A program made the translations under genes and the position numbers. From Bemisia tabaci (taxonomy: Eukaryota > Arthropoda > Insecta > Hemiptera > Aleyrodidae), in assembly GCF_918797505.1 (NCBI RefSeq), contig NC_092801.1:10230001-10294000 (forward strand): DNA of 64,000 nt, read 5' to 3'. The notes beneath the pieces are model-generated. The model made no database searches. It saw only the letters and a program-made list of their open reading frames with translations, and had not been told where the DNA came from. Shown here piece by piece: positions 30,380 to 41,458 of this stretch (position 1 is its first letter; each line of letters opens with the position of its first letter).

Positions 30380-31610
30380 CGAGGGTCATCCAAAAAGTAA
30401 GTTTCCCTACATTGTATCTTCCGAACGAAAAGAGATAAATCAAATCGGTAAAAAAGCACATTTTTAGCAATATTTAGGTATATTTAATATTTAAATTTAT
30501 TTTACTTTAATACTTAACTTTTAAAGGTTTCTATTGTTTAATTCTGTAATTTAGGTTATGAAATAAGTAAGTTTTCATTGAGTAACTACCTTACTAGTAG
30601 TTAGTGGTAGTTACCTTACTTTTTGACGTAGTCTCCACATCTTCTTTGACATTTTTGGTATCATTACAGCAGCTTCTTGACGCCATCCGCGTAGAAGATC
30701 TCGTCTTGGCTCCGAAACTAGTCATTGACAGCGATCTGCACTCCCAAATCAGTTGCTTTGCGTAGGGAAATTTTCCCCCAAATCCTTCAAACTTTCGTAC
30801 TTTAAGCTTCATGTGACTTTCATTTGTTCCCGAGCGGAAAAACTTCCACAATATAAGCGATTTTCAATCGATTCAGAGGTACAGATCGCCGTCAATGACT
30901 GGTTTCAGAGTCAAGGCGAAAGCTTCTACGCGGAAGGCATCAAGAAGCTGCTACGAGGGTCATCCAAAAAGTAAGTTTCCCTACATTGTATCTTCCGAAC
31001 GAAAAGAGATAAATCAAATCGGTAAAAAAGCACATATTAAGCATACTTGAAGCTTTAAAACAAGCTCAAGTTTTTGAAAATCGGTCGAGGGGTTCGCGAG
31101 TAAACTTAATTTTACTGAGACAACCTCCTGTCGCCGCGTGCCCACCTCCGGGGTCAGGATGCGCAGAGGGTCGATTATAGAAGACTCGGGTTATCGCCTC
31201 TATAGGTACATCACATCAACAAGGAAGAAGACTCGGGTTATCGCCTCTAAAGGTTCATCACATCAACAAGGAATTTTAATGTTTTCATAGAGTAGGCCTT
31301 ACCTTACTTTTTGACATAGTCTCCACATCTTTTTTGATATTTCTGGTATCATCATACGAGGGTCATCCAAAAAGTAAGTTTCCCTACCTTGTATCTTCCG
31401 AACGAAAAGAGATAAATCAAATCGGTAAAAAAGCACATATTAAGCACACTTGAAGCTTTAAAACAAGCTCAAGCTTTTGAAAATCGGTCAAGGGGTTCGC
31501 AAGTAAACTCAATTTTACTGAGACAACCTCCTGTCGCCGCGTGCCCACCTCCGGGGTCAGGATGCGCGGCGAGGCGATTATAGAAGACTCGGGTTATCGC
31601 CTCTATACAT
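30380..31610. mobile_element. Cluster of mariner fragments
   Basis: Three direct copies of a mariner 5' end, CGAGGGTCATCCAAAAAGTA, after TA at 30380, 30954 and 31357; the last two share over 230 bp (GTATCTTCCGAACGAAAAG ... CCACCTCCGGGGTCAGGATG). Transposase C-terminal pieces: minus strand about 30619-30755 (FYADGVKKLL, QKCQRRCGDYVKK), plus strand 30855-30953 (NDWFQSQGESFYAEGIKKL) and minus strand 31300-31350. No intact 3' TIR or catalytic core remains. Confidence 0.82.
30855..30953 (+). pseudogene. Mariner transposase C-terminal fragment
   Basis: KRFSIDSEVQIAVNDWFQSQ followed by GESFYAEGIKKLL, the end of the catalytic domain after the third acidic residue. Cut off at the inserted TIR at 30952. 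Confidence 0.85.
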
Positions 31611-31625
31611 CACATCAAGAAGAAA

Positions 31626-31755
31626 TGTTGAAAATCGAACTATGAATTTTGGCTCTTCTGGAAAACACACTTATGTGCATAGGGAATCTAATGGCACATA
31701 TGTTACTTTTAAACTGGGCTGGAATTTATAGTTCCAAATTGCAAAATGTATTCCA
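31626..31755. mobile_element. MITE family BB copy 3
   Basis: GAACTATGAATTTTGGCTCT ... GGCTGGAATTTATAGTTCC and TTGCAAAATGTATTCC as in copy 1. The outer left end is lost at the mariner junction. Confidence 0.65.
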
Positions 31756-32399
31756 AGTGTAATCGTAAGGAAGATCAATTCATTTTTCGTTACATTCAGT
31801 CCAAACAGCTTTGGAATTGTTAGATTCGGTGAGGTTCCAAACTGCTTGATTGATAGATATCCGCATTTGGCAACTACGACAGGCACACTCGTGAAAAAAC
31901 ATTGTGATTAAGTTAAAAAAGACAATGTTTGTTAACTACAGCAACAAAGGCGGAAAACCACATTAACTTGAATAATTAATTCGTCGGATGTTCACCTTGT
32001 TACGTATGGTCGGGCTAATATTAATTAATGTATGCTCCAGTGGGACAACCGTGTTGATGAGATCATGAGGTTCGCAATCTCGCTTAAACGCTCTCACATC
32101 AACATTTTTCCTATCGGAGAGGTTCGTCCTGGGTAAAATCCATTATTTTTCTTCGATCGATAAAAGTCTGCCCTCTGTGCTATATGTGCTGATTTAAGGT
32201 GCGATTTTATGTGATCTGCCACTACGTTGCGCTCCTATGCGGTTTGTGTCTTTGAGGAGCAATAATTATCGTTACGTACAAGTTAATGTAAGAACTGATC
32301 CATAACGTAGCAACATTAATATTGAGTAGAAGGACATCAAATTTGTGAAGCTTCAATGAACTTTTACGTTTGAAACCACGATACTGGACGACGCCTATC
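31756..32399. other. Unique intronic DNA, nothing recognised
   Basis: No repeat, ORF or RNA gene could be supported. Confidence 0.5.
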
Positions 32400-32920
32400 C
32401 TGCCGTGCTAAGGAAAAACGCCGCATTAACATTCAGGCGTTGCCAGATTTCCTTTGATAAAACACGAATTTCCTGGTAGACTTATGAATATCATTCTTCC
32501 AATTTTTCCGATAATTTTGTTCGCAATGGCAGCTTAATTTCCTAAAAATTTCAAGGAAAAGTGTCTACACAAACTGATTTCGGTAGACGCAAGAGTCGTA
32601 AAACAGTAAGTTGGAATTTTTTAGCCAGTGTGTTGAAAAATCAACATAAGGCTGATATGAATCGTTATAACAAGAATAGTTCTGAATGGTCGTTACTAGT
32701 GTTGCACCAAACAGTGTATCTCTCTGAGGGAAAATTGTGCTCATATGAGCTTTTTCCCTCTGTATTGGAATTTTGAGCTTTATGCGGATTTTTAATGCAC
32801 GCTGGCTAAAAAATTCCAACTTACTGGAAAGTGTCTATAAAAGCTCAAAATTAAACCATTTATCGAAGAAAATTTGGCAACCCTCGAATGTTCATACGGC
32901 GTTCTTTCTCAGCACGGTAG
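32400..32920. mobile_element. MITE family C copy 11, holding element HH
   Basis: CTGCCGTGCTAAGGAAAAAC left end, TTCTTTCTCAGCACGGTAG right end. Extra length is due to the nested hairpin at 32604-32826. Confidence 0.8.
32604..32826. mobile_element. Palindromic element HH (nested)
   Basis: Arms CAGTAAGTTGGAATTTTTTA and TAAAAAATTCCAACTTACTG, continuing GCCAGTGTG / CACGCTGGC. 223 bp, one copy seen. Confidence 0.75.
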
Positions 32921-33172
32921 CCTAGAGTACCTTTATAGACAGAGTATGGCCATTAGTACCTTTTTACTACAGGAAAACTGTGCTGCCATTTGATTGGTCG
33001 ACGAATGTTTAGGCTTCAAGATGCTCTTACGGCCGTAAATAAATAAACAAGCTGGCGACTCACCGTAACATTGATAGGAAGCTAAAATTTGACCAAAGTT
33101 GTAATTATACGGCGTCAACAATTTAAACTAGCATATCTGCGAATAACACATGAAAAATACACGAAAACACCG

Positions 33173-33411
33173 CACTGGAAAAAAAAAAAAACACATTGGA
33201 TCTCGAGTCCAGACTCTTGAAATCATTGACAAGAAAAAGGACTCTTGATTCAATCAGATTTAAGCTGAAATCAAAAGGAAATCCGCTCAAATTAAGAGGC
33301 TTGGTTCTTGATTTAAGCTTAAATCTGATTGAATCAAGAGTATTTTTCCTTGTAGATGTTTTTAAGAATCTGGACTCTAGAGCCAATGTGTTTTTTTTTT
33401 TTTTTCCAGTG
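33173..33411. mobile_element. Family A hairpin MITE copy 7
   Basis: 239 bp, CACTGG...CCAGTG, CG/CG duplication. Confidence 0.92.
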
Positions 33412-33529
33412 CGTCAAATTGCCTTTCGCTTTTATCACAGAAGATGTAAGACTTGCATAGCCTCAAACTTGCTTGCTGATAACAGTCATCTTGTTTGTTT
33501 ATTTACGGCCGCAAGAACATCGTGTTAGC

Positions 33530-33694
33530 CAGTGGCGTGGCGTGCTTCGCGATATATCGATTTTTCTGTCATTTAAGCCTATGGAAAAGGATCGATAAAC
33601 AGGGCGTTCGCAGCGAACACCTTAATAATCGATTCTTCACCATAGGTTCGAATGGCAGAACAATCGATACAATGCAGTTCACGCCACGCCGCTG
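33530..33694. mobile_element. hAT-like MITE family J copy 3
   Basis: 165 bp, CAGTGGCGTGGCGTGC...CACGCCACGCCGCTG, perfect 8-bp duplication GTGTTAGC (33522-33529 and 33695-33702). Confidence 0.94.
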
Positions 33695-34039
33695 GTGTTA
33701 GCCTATTTTCTCGCGACCAATGAAAAACCGGCACAGAAATGGCCATACTCTGTCTATAAAGGTACTCAACGGCAGCCTTCCTCTCAAGCCAGACCCTAAG
33801 CACGGTCAAAGGATTAATAACAAGGCCGCGGGATTATTTTTTATTTTCGGGTCAAAACACACCTGAGGTAATGAGGCACGGCCACGTCGGATTTAAAGTT
33901 AAAAACCTCCCCTGAGACCCCCCCCCCCCCGCCCGACGAGGCCTTAAAAGTGCTCAACGGAGTGATAACAAGGCGGAGGACGAGGCTCGGAAAGCATAAC
34001 AGCCTGTCAAATGTTATCACGCTACTCTCGCCAACAATG
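33695..34039. other. Intronic DNA, C-run only
   Basis: A C-run at 33919-33930. Nothing else recognised. Confidence 0.5.
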
Positions 34040-34292
34040 CCGCCGTGCTAGGGAAAAACGCCGTATGAACAATCGAGAGTTGCCAAATTTCCTTCGATAA
34101 AATGTTCATTCCTGAGGAAAGTTATGCATATTTTTCCTTGAAATTTTCAGAGACTCCGGGATGAAATTGCGAACAGAATTATCTGAAAAAGTCGAGGAAA
34201 ATATTCATGAGTTTATCAGGAAATTCGTGCTTAATTCAAGGGAATTCGGCAACGCCGGAAGGTTCATACGGCGTTTTTCCCTAGCACGGGAG
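34040..34292. mobile_element. MITE family C copy 12, with 4-bp duplication
   Basis: 253 bp, CCGCCGTGCTAGGGAAAAAC...TTTTCCCTAGCACGGGAG, flanked by AATG on both sides. Confidence 0.92.
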
Positions 34293-34635
34293 AATGGGCT
34301 TTTAAACGGGGGCGGGGGTGCAGTCGAGAGGAAATAATTAGCCGGAGGATCATAAAATCTCCGAGGGGCGGCCGAGGGGTGGACGCCAGCGTTGAATGTT
34401 GATTAACTCGGATGCTGCTCGGCAGTGAATTATTTTCAACTAGAGGGGCTCCCGAATCGGGCCGGGGGCGGGTCGAGGGGGTGGGAGGGGGTGTGAGGGG
34501 TGGAGGGGCGGAGGGCCGAGGGGTGGCAGCGCGCAGCGCCCCGTGCCGCACGTTCGCAATCATTTCGTATCAGATTCAAATGGGAAGTCGCTGCATTCCC
34601 TGTCGGCGCTCAGTGGACGCTTGGGGGTTGTTGTT
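34293..34635. other. GC-rich intronic stretch
   Basis: G-rich run 34458-34530. The 99- and 114-codon antisense ORFs over it reflect composition and end in flanking MITEs. Confidence 0.5.
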
Positions 34636-34741
34636 TGCCGTGCTAAGGGAAAACGCCGCACATTGGATCGAGCCAATAGGAAAGGTCGGACAACATTTGA
34701 AAACTTTGAACGTTTATAACAGATACAATTTTTTTAAGAGC
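34636..34741. mobile_element. Junction of a family C end and a family H fragment
   Basis: GCCGTGCTAAGGGAAAACG runs directly into CGCACATTGGATCGAGCC and AAAGGTCGGACAACATTTG. A chimeric remnant. Confidence 0.65.
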
Positions 34742-34749
34742 AGCCCGAG

Positions 34750-35757
34750 ACAATGATAAAAGTGTCAAAACGGAAACAAAGAAGAAAAACGGAAAACAAG
34801 GCTAAAAATACACGATTAATAAAACCCGAAACGTTTCGACTCAAAACTGAGTCATTTTCAGTCGGAAACAAAAAAAAAATTTAAAAAAAAAAAAACGGAA
34901 AAAAACCTGAGCCCTACATGGTGGTGGCCGGGATCTAAGAAAAAGAGAAAATCTTCAGAGATATTTCGAGAGAAAAAGAGAATTTTCTCTTTTTCTCAGA
35001 TCCCGGCCACCACCATGTAGGGTTCAGGTTTGTTTTTTTATTTTTTTTTATTTTTTCAATTAAATACTTTCAATTGACGTCTCCTCTTTCTCTGAAATTC
35101 AATATATATTTTTTTTATTTTTTTTTATTAATAATGATGGTCCGTAACTCAACTGTAACTCCTCTGTAATTAAATCATAAAAAAGGGCAATTCAAAAAGC
35201 AAAAAATATTATACGACGATACCACTATTCTAACTCTTAGGAGCCCGTTTTGCCTACCCAGTCAGTTGAAGGCGGACTGAATTTAATACTTTTAGCGATT
35301 TAGGCTCGTATCAATAGTCATTACCACATCCGTTTCTTTGCTCATAATGAGGAGTTGTATGATTTACTGTGGGAGATTCATGGCTTTCTTTGACATATAT
35401 AGCATCGTAAAAAGAATAATTCTCGCAAATCTCGAGCGGGATTTGTCAGTAAAACTTTTGGAATGGATCTTTGCCAGACTAACTATAGGGTCCCTCGTAG
35501 GTTGCCGTTGGTTAGTTTATTATCTACCACCTTTGTACATAGCAACCACCCGTCTCCACCAATAGGATCCCTTCATATCCCTTTTGTATTCTTTATCTAT
35601 ATCTTTGTCTATCAATTTGAACAATCAGCCCGCGTAACTAACCGAGGGAAAAAGGCCAATTTTCGACTGGAAATGGCTCAGTTTTGGGCCGAAACGTCTC
35701 GGATTTTAAAAAGTAATTTTTAGCCTTGTTTCCCGTTTTTTCTCCTATGTTTTTGCT
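34750..35757. mobile_element. Family CC element copy 1 (complex)
   Basis: Left end ACGGAAAACAAGGCTAAAAA and right end TTTTTAGCCTTGTTTCCCG, inverted, with GACTCAAAACTGAGTCATTT subterminally. Inside are a near-perfect hairpin at 34929-35010, the inverted segment shared with 29.8 kb, and family F-like sequence (35560-35635). Confidence 0.6.
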
Positions 35758-35835
35758 ATCACCATTCGCCGTTTCCCTCACGGAAGAACGTAACTAAAGT
35801 TCAATGTTGCCAAATTTCCCCTCGCAAATATGGTT

Positions 35836-36165
35836 AATATTTTTTTTTTACTTATAGATGTAATATATTTAAGTGCTGTTCTATGTCAGCACTTAAATAT
35901 TAATAACTATATTACTTTATGTATATATTATTCTACCTCTCCTTCTCTATTGCTAATGATTAATATATATATTATTCTACCTCTCCTTCTCTATTGCTAA
36001 TAGTTAATATCTTTTTTTTACTTATAGATTTAATATATTTAAGTGCTGTTTTATGTCAGTACTTAAATATTAATAACTATATTACTTTATGTATATATTA
36101 TTCTACCTCTCCTTCTCTATTGCTAATAGTTAATATCTTTTTTTTACTTATAGATTACTGCATTT
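35836..36165. repeat. AT-rich tandem repeat
   Basis: Two to three units built from TTTACTTATAGATTTAATAT, AAGTGCTGTTTTATGTCAG, TACTTAAATATTAATAACTA and ATTATTCTACCTCTCCTTCT. The ORF through it is a by-product. Confidence 0.8.
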
Positions 36166-36926
36166 TTATCGAGAGAATTTTGGTTATTTCCAACTGAAAA
36201 TTTCACCAATTTTTCTCCTGATCTCGTGTATGAATCACAACAATTTTAGACGGAAATCGATCAGGTGCAATCATGTAAAAAATTAAATTCTTCGAGCCGA
36301 TTTTGCAACCTTGGAATGCAGTTATTACGTTCCTTCGTCCAGGAAGCGACCCATTGTCACGGGCTGCTGTTTTAGAAATTTTAACCTATTTCAACAATCA
36401 GCCCGATGGTAGTCTCACCACGTTATACGTCGTTCTTTCTCAGTACGAAAGCATTGTCACTAGCTTTTCCAATCCATTTGTCTATACCTTTGTCGATAGC
36501 TGTGCCTCTGCCGTAGCTCTTGGAAAAACCTATCCATTCTTTCCCGGTTTTCATCCGTCGCGACTTACACCGGCACCGTCACGCACTCCCCGATAATGAA
36601 GATAAATCTTGCACCCACCCCCCTCACCACCATCCCCTCCCCGTCGCGTTATCACTTAATCAATGTCGCTGGGGAGGGGGGAGGGGGGTGGCGGGCTCAT
36701 TTACATGATTGAATTGCCGGAGCAACTCAGCAACCCCTCCTTCCCCTCCCCTCCAGAACATCGCGAAGGGGATGTCCACGCAACAAGTTGATACACCCGA
36801 GGGTTGCCGCTCTAAGAGGGATTACCTCAATTATCTGTTGGGACCGCTTCGAAGATTTAGGAGGTTTGACGGTGATTTGGCAACGCTGTTTTCGACTTTG
36901 GTTGATAGAGTGTAGCGTTAAATGGG
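36166..36926. other. Intronic DNA, partly C-rich
   Basis: C/T-rich tracts 36601-36650 and 36735-36755 and a G-rich run at 36675-36691. No family or domain recognised. Confidence 0.45.
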
Positions 36927-37555
36927 TCGCGTTTCGATTGCATTCTGAAATTGAGCCGTTCTATGGCGAAGGGGCTGTAAGAGCTGCATTGGTGCTGGGA
37001 TTACGTTACTATCATGACTCGTTTTAAAAACATTACAATATTTATTCCTCTGGTATCGTATTCATTTGCGTGACAATATTTAGCATACGTGTAAATTTGG
37101 TTTAAAAATTAAGACTACGTAAAAATAAAGATTTATGCGTTAAAGCAGTCGTGTTCCGATTGCATTCTGAAATTGAGCCGTTCTATGGCAAAGGGGTTGT
37201 AAGACTTGCATTTGTGCTGGGAATTCGTTACTTGGTTTATCATGACTCCTTTTTAAAAAATTACAATATTTATTCCACTGGTATCGTATTCATTTGCGTG
37301 ACAATATTTAGCATACGTGTGAATTTGGTTTAAAAATTAAGGCCACGTAAAAATAAAAATGTATGCCCTAAATCAGTCGTGTTTCGATTGCATTCTGAAA
37401 TTGAGCCGTTCTATGGCGAAGGGGTTGTAAGACTTGCATTGGTGCTAGGAATACGTTACTTGGTTCATCATGATTCGTTTTAAAAACATTACAATATTTA
37501 TTCCTCTGGTATCTTATTAATTTTTGTGACAATATTTAGCATACGTATAAACCTA
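36927..37555. repeat. Tandem array, three ~225 bp units
   Basis: Units begin near 36931, 37153 and 37381 (TTTCGATTGCATTCTGAAAT, TGAGCCGTTCTATGGC) and contain TATTTAGCATACGTG. Periods are 222 and 228 bp; the third is incomplete. Confidence 0.88.
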
Positions 37556-38191
37556 TCGCCGGTAAAAACGCGTATATAAAGTCGCGTAATTTTTTTTATA
37601 CTATCGTTATTTTTGTAAAGATACAAATTGTTAAAAACCTTATAATTAAAATACTGGAATATTCTGACAAAGAAAATATCATAAATCTTGAAATTAGTTC
37701 CGACTCTCCTTCGGAAAAATGCAATGCCTGAGGAGTCTTAGGAGAAACAGATTATAAGTCCTGACATTCCAAAACTAAAAAATCAAAAGTAATGGAGAAT
37801 TTGCACGCAAACTTGTTAGTGCTTCTTCTAAAAGTGCTTAAAAAACTGATTTCGCAGTATTTTTTACAATTTTTTTCTGATATGGAAAATAGCACACAAA
37901 TAGATCTGAAAGTGAGAAAATGCCCCGCCAGTGACGTCATCTGGCGGTATTTCCCATTTAAACACACGTATTTTAGCAGATTAGATCATATTGTCATATA
38001 TCTTCTCCAATAATTGTTCAATTAGGTTTTGAAGGAGCGCATATTGGGTAAATAAAACTGTAATTTATGCATCTACTTGGCGTACCTTAATCTCTCCCAA
38101 TCAACTGTTCAATTCATGAACCGGGGGTATCCTCGTGTTCAATTCACTAGGTAATTTTCACTTAAACACAAAATTCATCAAATTTCAGACA
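37556..38191. other. Unique intronic DNA
   Basis: AT-rich. Opposite-strand ORFs of 71 and 73 codons overlap at 37752-38013 without a motif. Confidence 0.45.
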
Positions 38192-38402
38192 CACCGAAAA
38201 AAGAGTGAAGTTGATTTAACATTCTGCATGTAAAAAAAGTGTGCGAGAACTCACAAAATGCTAAATTACCCACTACGGCAGTTATTATAATATCTAGACA
38301 TTGCTAAAATTACTGCTGTAGGAGTTAATTCAGCATTTCGTAAGTTCTCCCACACTTTTTTCACAGCCAAAATGTTAAATCAACTTCCGTTTTTCTTCAG
38401 TG
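38192..38402. mobile_element. Palindromic MITE family T
   Basis: CACCGAAAAAAGAGTGAAG and CTTCCGTTTTTCTTCAGTG ends, with GTTGATTTAACATT inverted and AACTCACAAAATGCTAAATT arms. 211 bp, CA/CA 2-bp duplication. Confidence 0.8.
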
Positions 38403-39193
38403 CACCTGCAAATTCTCTATTGCACTTTTGGGATGTCGGAGAAACTTTTTACGGACAAACTGGCAATGTTGCATTGTCGGCAGTCAATAAAAAGCCCCGA
38501 CAACCCTTACAAATTCGACCGTGTTTTTCGCATTCCACCCCCTCGCCCCCTCCCCTATCGCCGAACTGGTGACTGAGGTTCCCTTGCAAGCAATGCGGTT
38601 TGAGGGTGGAGGGTGGCGTTTACGACTCTCGGTTTTGATGACGTAGTTTGACGGAGTATGTGAGTTTTTTTGTTTTGTTTTTTTTTGTGCTTTGAAAAAA
38701 AAAAAGCTCGTTGGGTGATTCCAGCGCAGGGACGTGCCTTTGAGCGGCCCACTACATTTGCATACCAACTACTAAAAGGTAAAAATGTACCGCGAGCACT
38801 GAGATGACTCGGAGCAGCACATTTTTACGGCGTTGAAACAGCGTTTGAGGGGCTTGGAGGACAAGGCGAATAAGTGCAGTTGGGTGGTATCACGGCAACT
38901 GGAATAGTTTTGTTGCCGTAACAGACAACACATTTTTCGGTCATGTTTTTGGTAGAAACGATTGTCACTCTAATTTTTTCGCATTAATCTTCAAAAGATA
39001 ACGCTTTCTAATGATTTATTGCTCTACTTCTCAATTAATATTATGTAAATTCCGAAAATGTGCTGTCTGTTACGCGGTAAAAAGTCAGCGTAAATTCGCT
39101 TTAGAAATTGAAACTTGGAGCAAATGTCAACGAATTACAGTGATTTTTAAAAAAAAGACAGCATCCGCTGTTTTTACGGAGAACCTTGTGATA
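38403..39193. other. Unique intronic DNA, nothing recognised
   Basis: An A-run at 38693-38705. Antisense ORFs near 38484-38768 lack domains. Confidence 0.45.
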
Positions 39194-40222
39194 CACTGAA
39201 AAAAATGAGTTAGCGTCAGATGACTAAAAATGGTTTCTATACACTAACTCATATTGTGTGATTTGGACACACATGATTTTTGGTTTCTGTACACTAACCA
39301 CTATCAGTGCTGGGAACTAATTCCGCTACTCTAATTCGCATTCGGTAGGGTTGGGTCAACCTAACCTCAAAACTGAGAGAGGAGAAAACGGCTTAGCGAA
39401 TGATAACTGGACAATACTTTCAGGAAAAGAAGATTTCTTAAAAGATGAGAGGTAAAAATCAACTGACCGGTTCCAAATGAACGACAGAGGAAAGGAATAT
39501 CCCATAGGTATGTGCAAGTAGACAGAATTATCCTTTAGAGAGACACACACTCACACATGAAACGGTAGTGAATGTTCACACTGAATAAACATATCTCGTC
39601 CGAACACTTGAGATATTCTTTTGAAATTACGGGAGAACACGAACTATAGAAGTAAGCAGTAAGTTCACAGATTTTCGTAAAATATAAACTGAACGCGGAA
39701 CGCTTTAATCGCAATTTAATACAGAAGATTGACGACTCCAACGAATATCATGCTTGTTTACGTTTTGAATCGAACAGACGATTTCTAACCTTAACAGGTT
39801 TATTTATGTTGCTTTCAAACGTTTTCAAGAAAGAGAGGACACTATAAATCATACCGGGAGTATTTACATTGTCAAACGAGCCCGAAATTTCACATTTTAA
39901 TTGATTTTCACGAGCTGACGCGATTGAGGCTGTTGTACCGACGCCACTTTTTCGAAACTAAATAAATGTAACGGACAATGTGGCAGTTAGTGTTGAGGGC
40001 GAATTAGTTTGACCCGAAGGTGAATTTGTCTTACCACAGCGCTAATTTTACAGCTAGTGCTGTTTTCCAATTCTGGTTCGCGCTCTAGTAAAGTCAAGTC
40101 AGCGTATGAAGCGAATTGATTGGTGCTTCAGTACAATAAATTAGTTCTGAAGCCTAATTTTGATTCTACTTGGCGAGAACTTACCAAATTAGTTCTCAAC
40201 GCTAACTACTTTTTTTTCAGTG
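39194..40222. mobile_element. Non-autonomous DNA transposon family S (1,029 bp)
   Basis: CACTGAAAAAAATGAGTTAG and, inverted, CTAACTACTTTTTTTTCAGTG, with TA/TA flanks (39192-39193, 40223-40224). Repeated ACACTAACTCA / CACTAACCACTA words near the left end. Minus-strand ORFs of 64 and 68 codons are unrecognised; no DDE transposase visible. Confidence 0.8.
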
Positions 40223-40331
40223 TAGGCATAAAATGAACCATCTGCTAGAGTAAAAGAGGTAGAGCTACTGATATAAATCAAATTAAGATTACCGTTGAGC
40301 TTGTTGATGTTTTATCGAAAAAATAAATCTT

Positions 40332-40560
40332 CACTGGAAAAAAAAGTCGCTTGGATCAAGAGTCCAGACTCTTAATAATATTGACAAGAAAAAATACTCT
40401 TGATTCAATCAGATTTTCCCTCGAATCGAAGAGCCGGGCCTCTTGATGTAGGCGGATTTCCTTTTGATTCAACCAAAAAGTCCGGTTGAATCAGGAGTAT
40501 TTTTCTTGTCAATGTGTTTAAAAGTCAGGACTAAAGATCGAAGCGACTTTTTTTCCAGTG
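40332..40560. mobile_element. Family A hairpin MITE copy 8, variant subfamily
   Basis: 229 bp, CACTGG...CCAGTG, but the outer arm reads GTCGCTTGGATCAAGAG instead of CACATTGGATCTAGAG on one side, with matching change on the other (AAGCGAC). No duplication visible. Confidence 0.85.
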
Positions 40561-40678
40561 AATTTGGTAACTTCCGAAAAAAAACAAGGAAAAAACAATA
40601 TTATCGGTCTTTTTAACATGGTTAAAAAATTGAAAAAGTGTTTGGATTCGCCTATGCGGAGAGGAGAAGTCGATAAAT

Positions 40679-40920
40679 GGACCGCGTTAAACAGAAAGGA
40701 ACCAAGCCACATCAGCTATTGCCAATTTTAACCGGGCAATTTAATTTTTTACGAGAAAACGTTTGTGCGGATCCCATTGAAAATGTTAAAAAATTTGCTT
40801 CGTACTATGAAGAAAATTCACTGAAAGCACGAAAATCCGCTAAACTGTTTTCATGTAAATTAGCCGATTAAATTTGGCAATAGCTGATGTGGCTTGGTTC
40901 CTTTCTGTTTAACGCGGTCC
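40679..40920. mobile_element. Family Q element copy 2
   Basis: Ends GGACCGCGTTAAACAGAAAG and TTTCTGTTTAACGCGGTCC, arms through GGAACCAAGCCACATCAGCT. 242 bp, no ORF of note. Confidence 0.88.
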
Positions 40921-40923
40921 ATT

Positions 40924-41184
40924 TAGACCGCGTTAAACAGAAAGGAACCAAGCCACAGCTGCCAGAAATCTCACATCAGCTATTGCCAACTAGGCAATTT
41001 AATTTTTTAGATGAAAACGGTTGTGAGATTTTCATTCGAATTTCAGAGAATTTTCTTCATAGTGCGAAGCGAATTCATCAAAATGTTCAAGGAATCCGTA
41101 CAAACGTTTCCTCGTAAAAAATTAAAGTGCCCATTTTTTGGCGATAGCTGATGTGGCTTGGTTCCTTTCTGTTAAACGCGGTCC
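40924..41184. mobile_element. Family Q element copy 3, immediately adjacent
   Basis: A second Q element in tandem, left end GACCGCGTTAAACAGAAAGG, 4 bp from copy 2 (ATTT). Differs by an AGCTGCCAGAAATCTC insertion after CCAAGCCAC. Confidence 0.88.
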
Positions 41185-41229
41185 AAATCAGTATCAATCC
41201 CCAAAATTCTCTGAAATTTGGAAAAATCG

Positions 41230-41458
41230 CATTGGGAAAAAAACACATTGGATGTACAGTCCAGACTCTTAAAGACATCGACAAGAAAAAATACTCTTGA
41301 TTCGATCAGATTTAAGCTTAAATCAAGAACCAAGCCTCTTAATTTGAGCGGATTTCCTTTTGATTTAAGCTTAAATCTAATTGAATCAAGAGTCCTTTTT
41401 CTTGTCAATGTTTCCAAGAGTCTGGACTCCAGATACAATGTGTTTTTTTTATTCATTG
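41230..41458. mobile_element. Family A hairpin MITE copy 9
   Basis: 229 bp with mutated ends CATTGG and TCATTG, CG/CG duplication. Reverse orientation of the arm variants. Confidence 0.88.

Noticed and set aside
33123..33528. Repeated ORFs with LDSIRFKLKS-type peptides (also at 26405-26735, 41172-41472, 62779-63009)
   Set aside because: Translations of the two arms of family A hairpins; not a protein family.
35994..36197. Hydrophobic 67-codon ORF resembling a membrane protein
   Set aside because: Lies entirely in an AT-rich tandem repeat; the repeated peptide LLLIVNIFFLLID follows from the DNA repeat.
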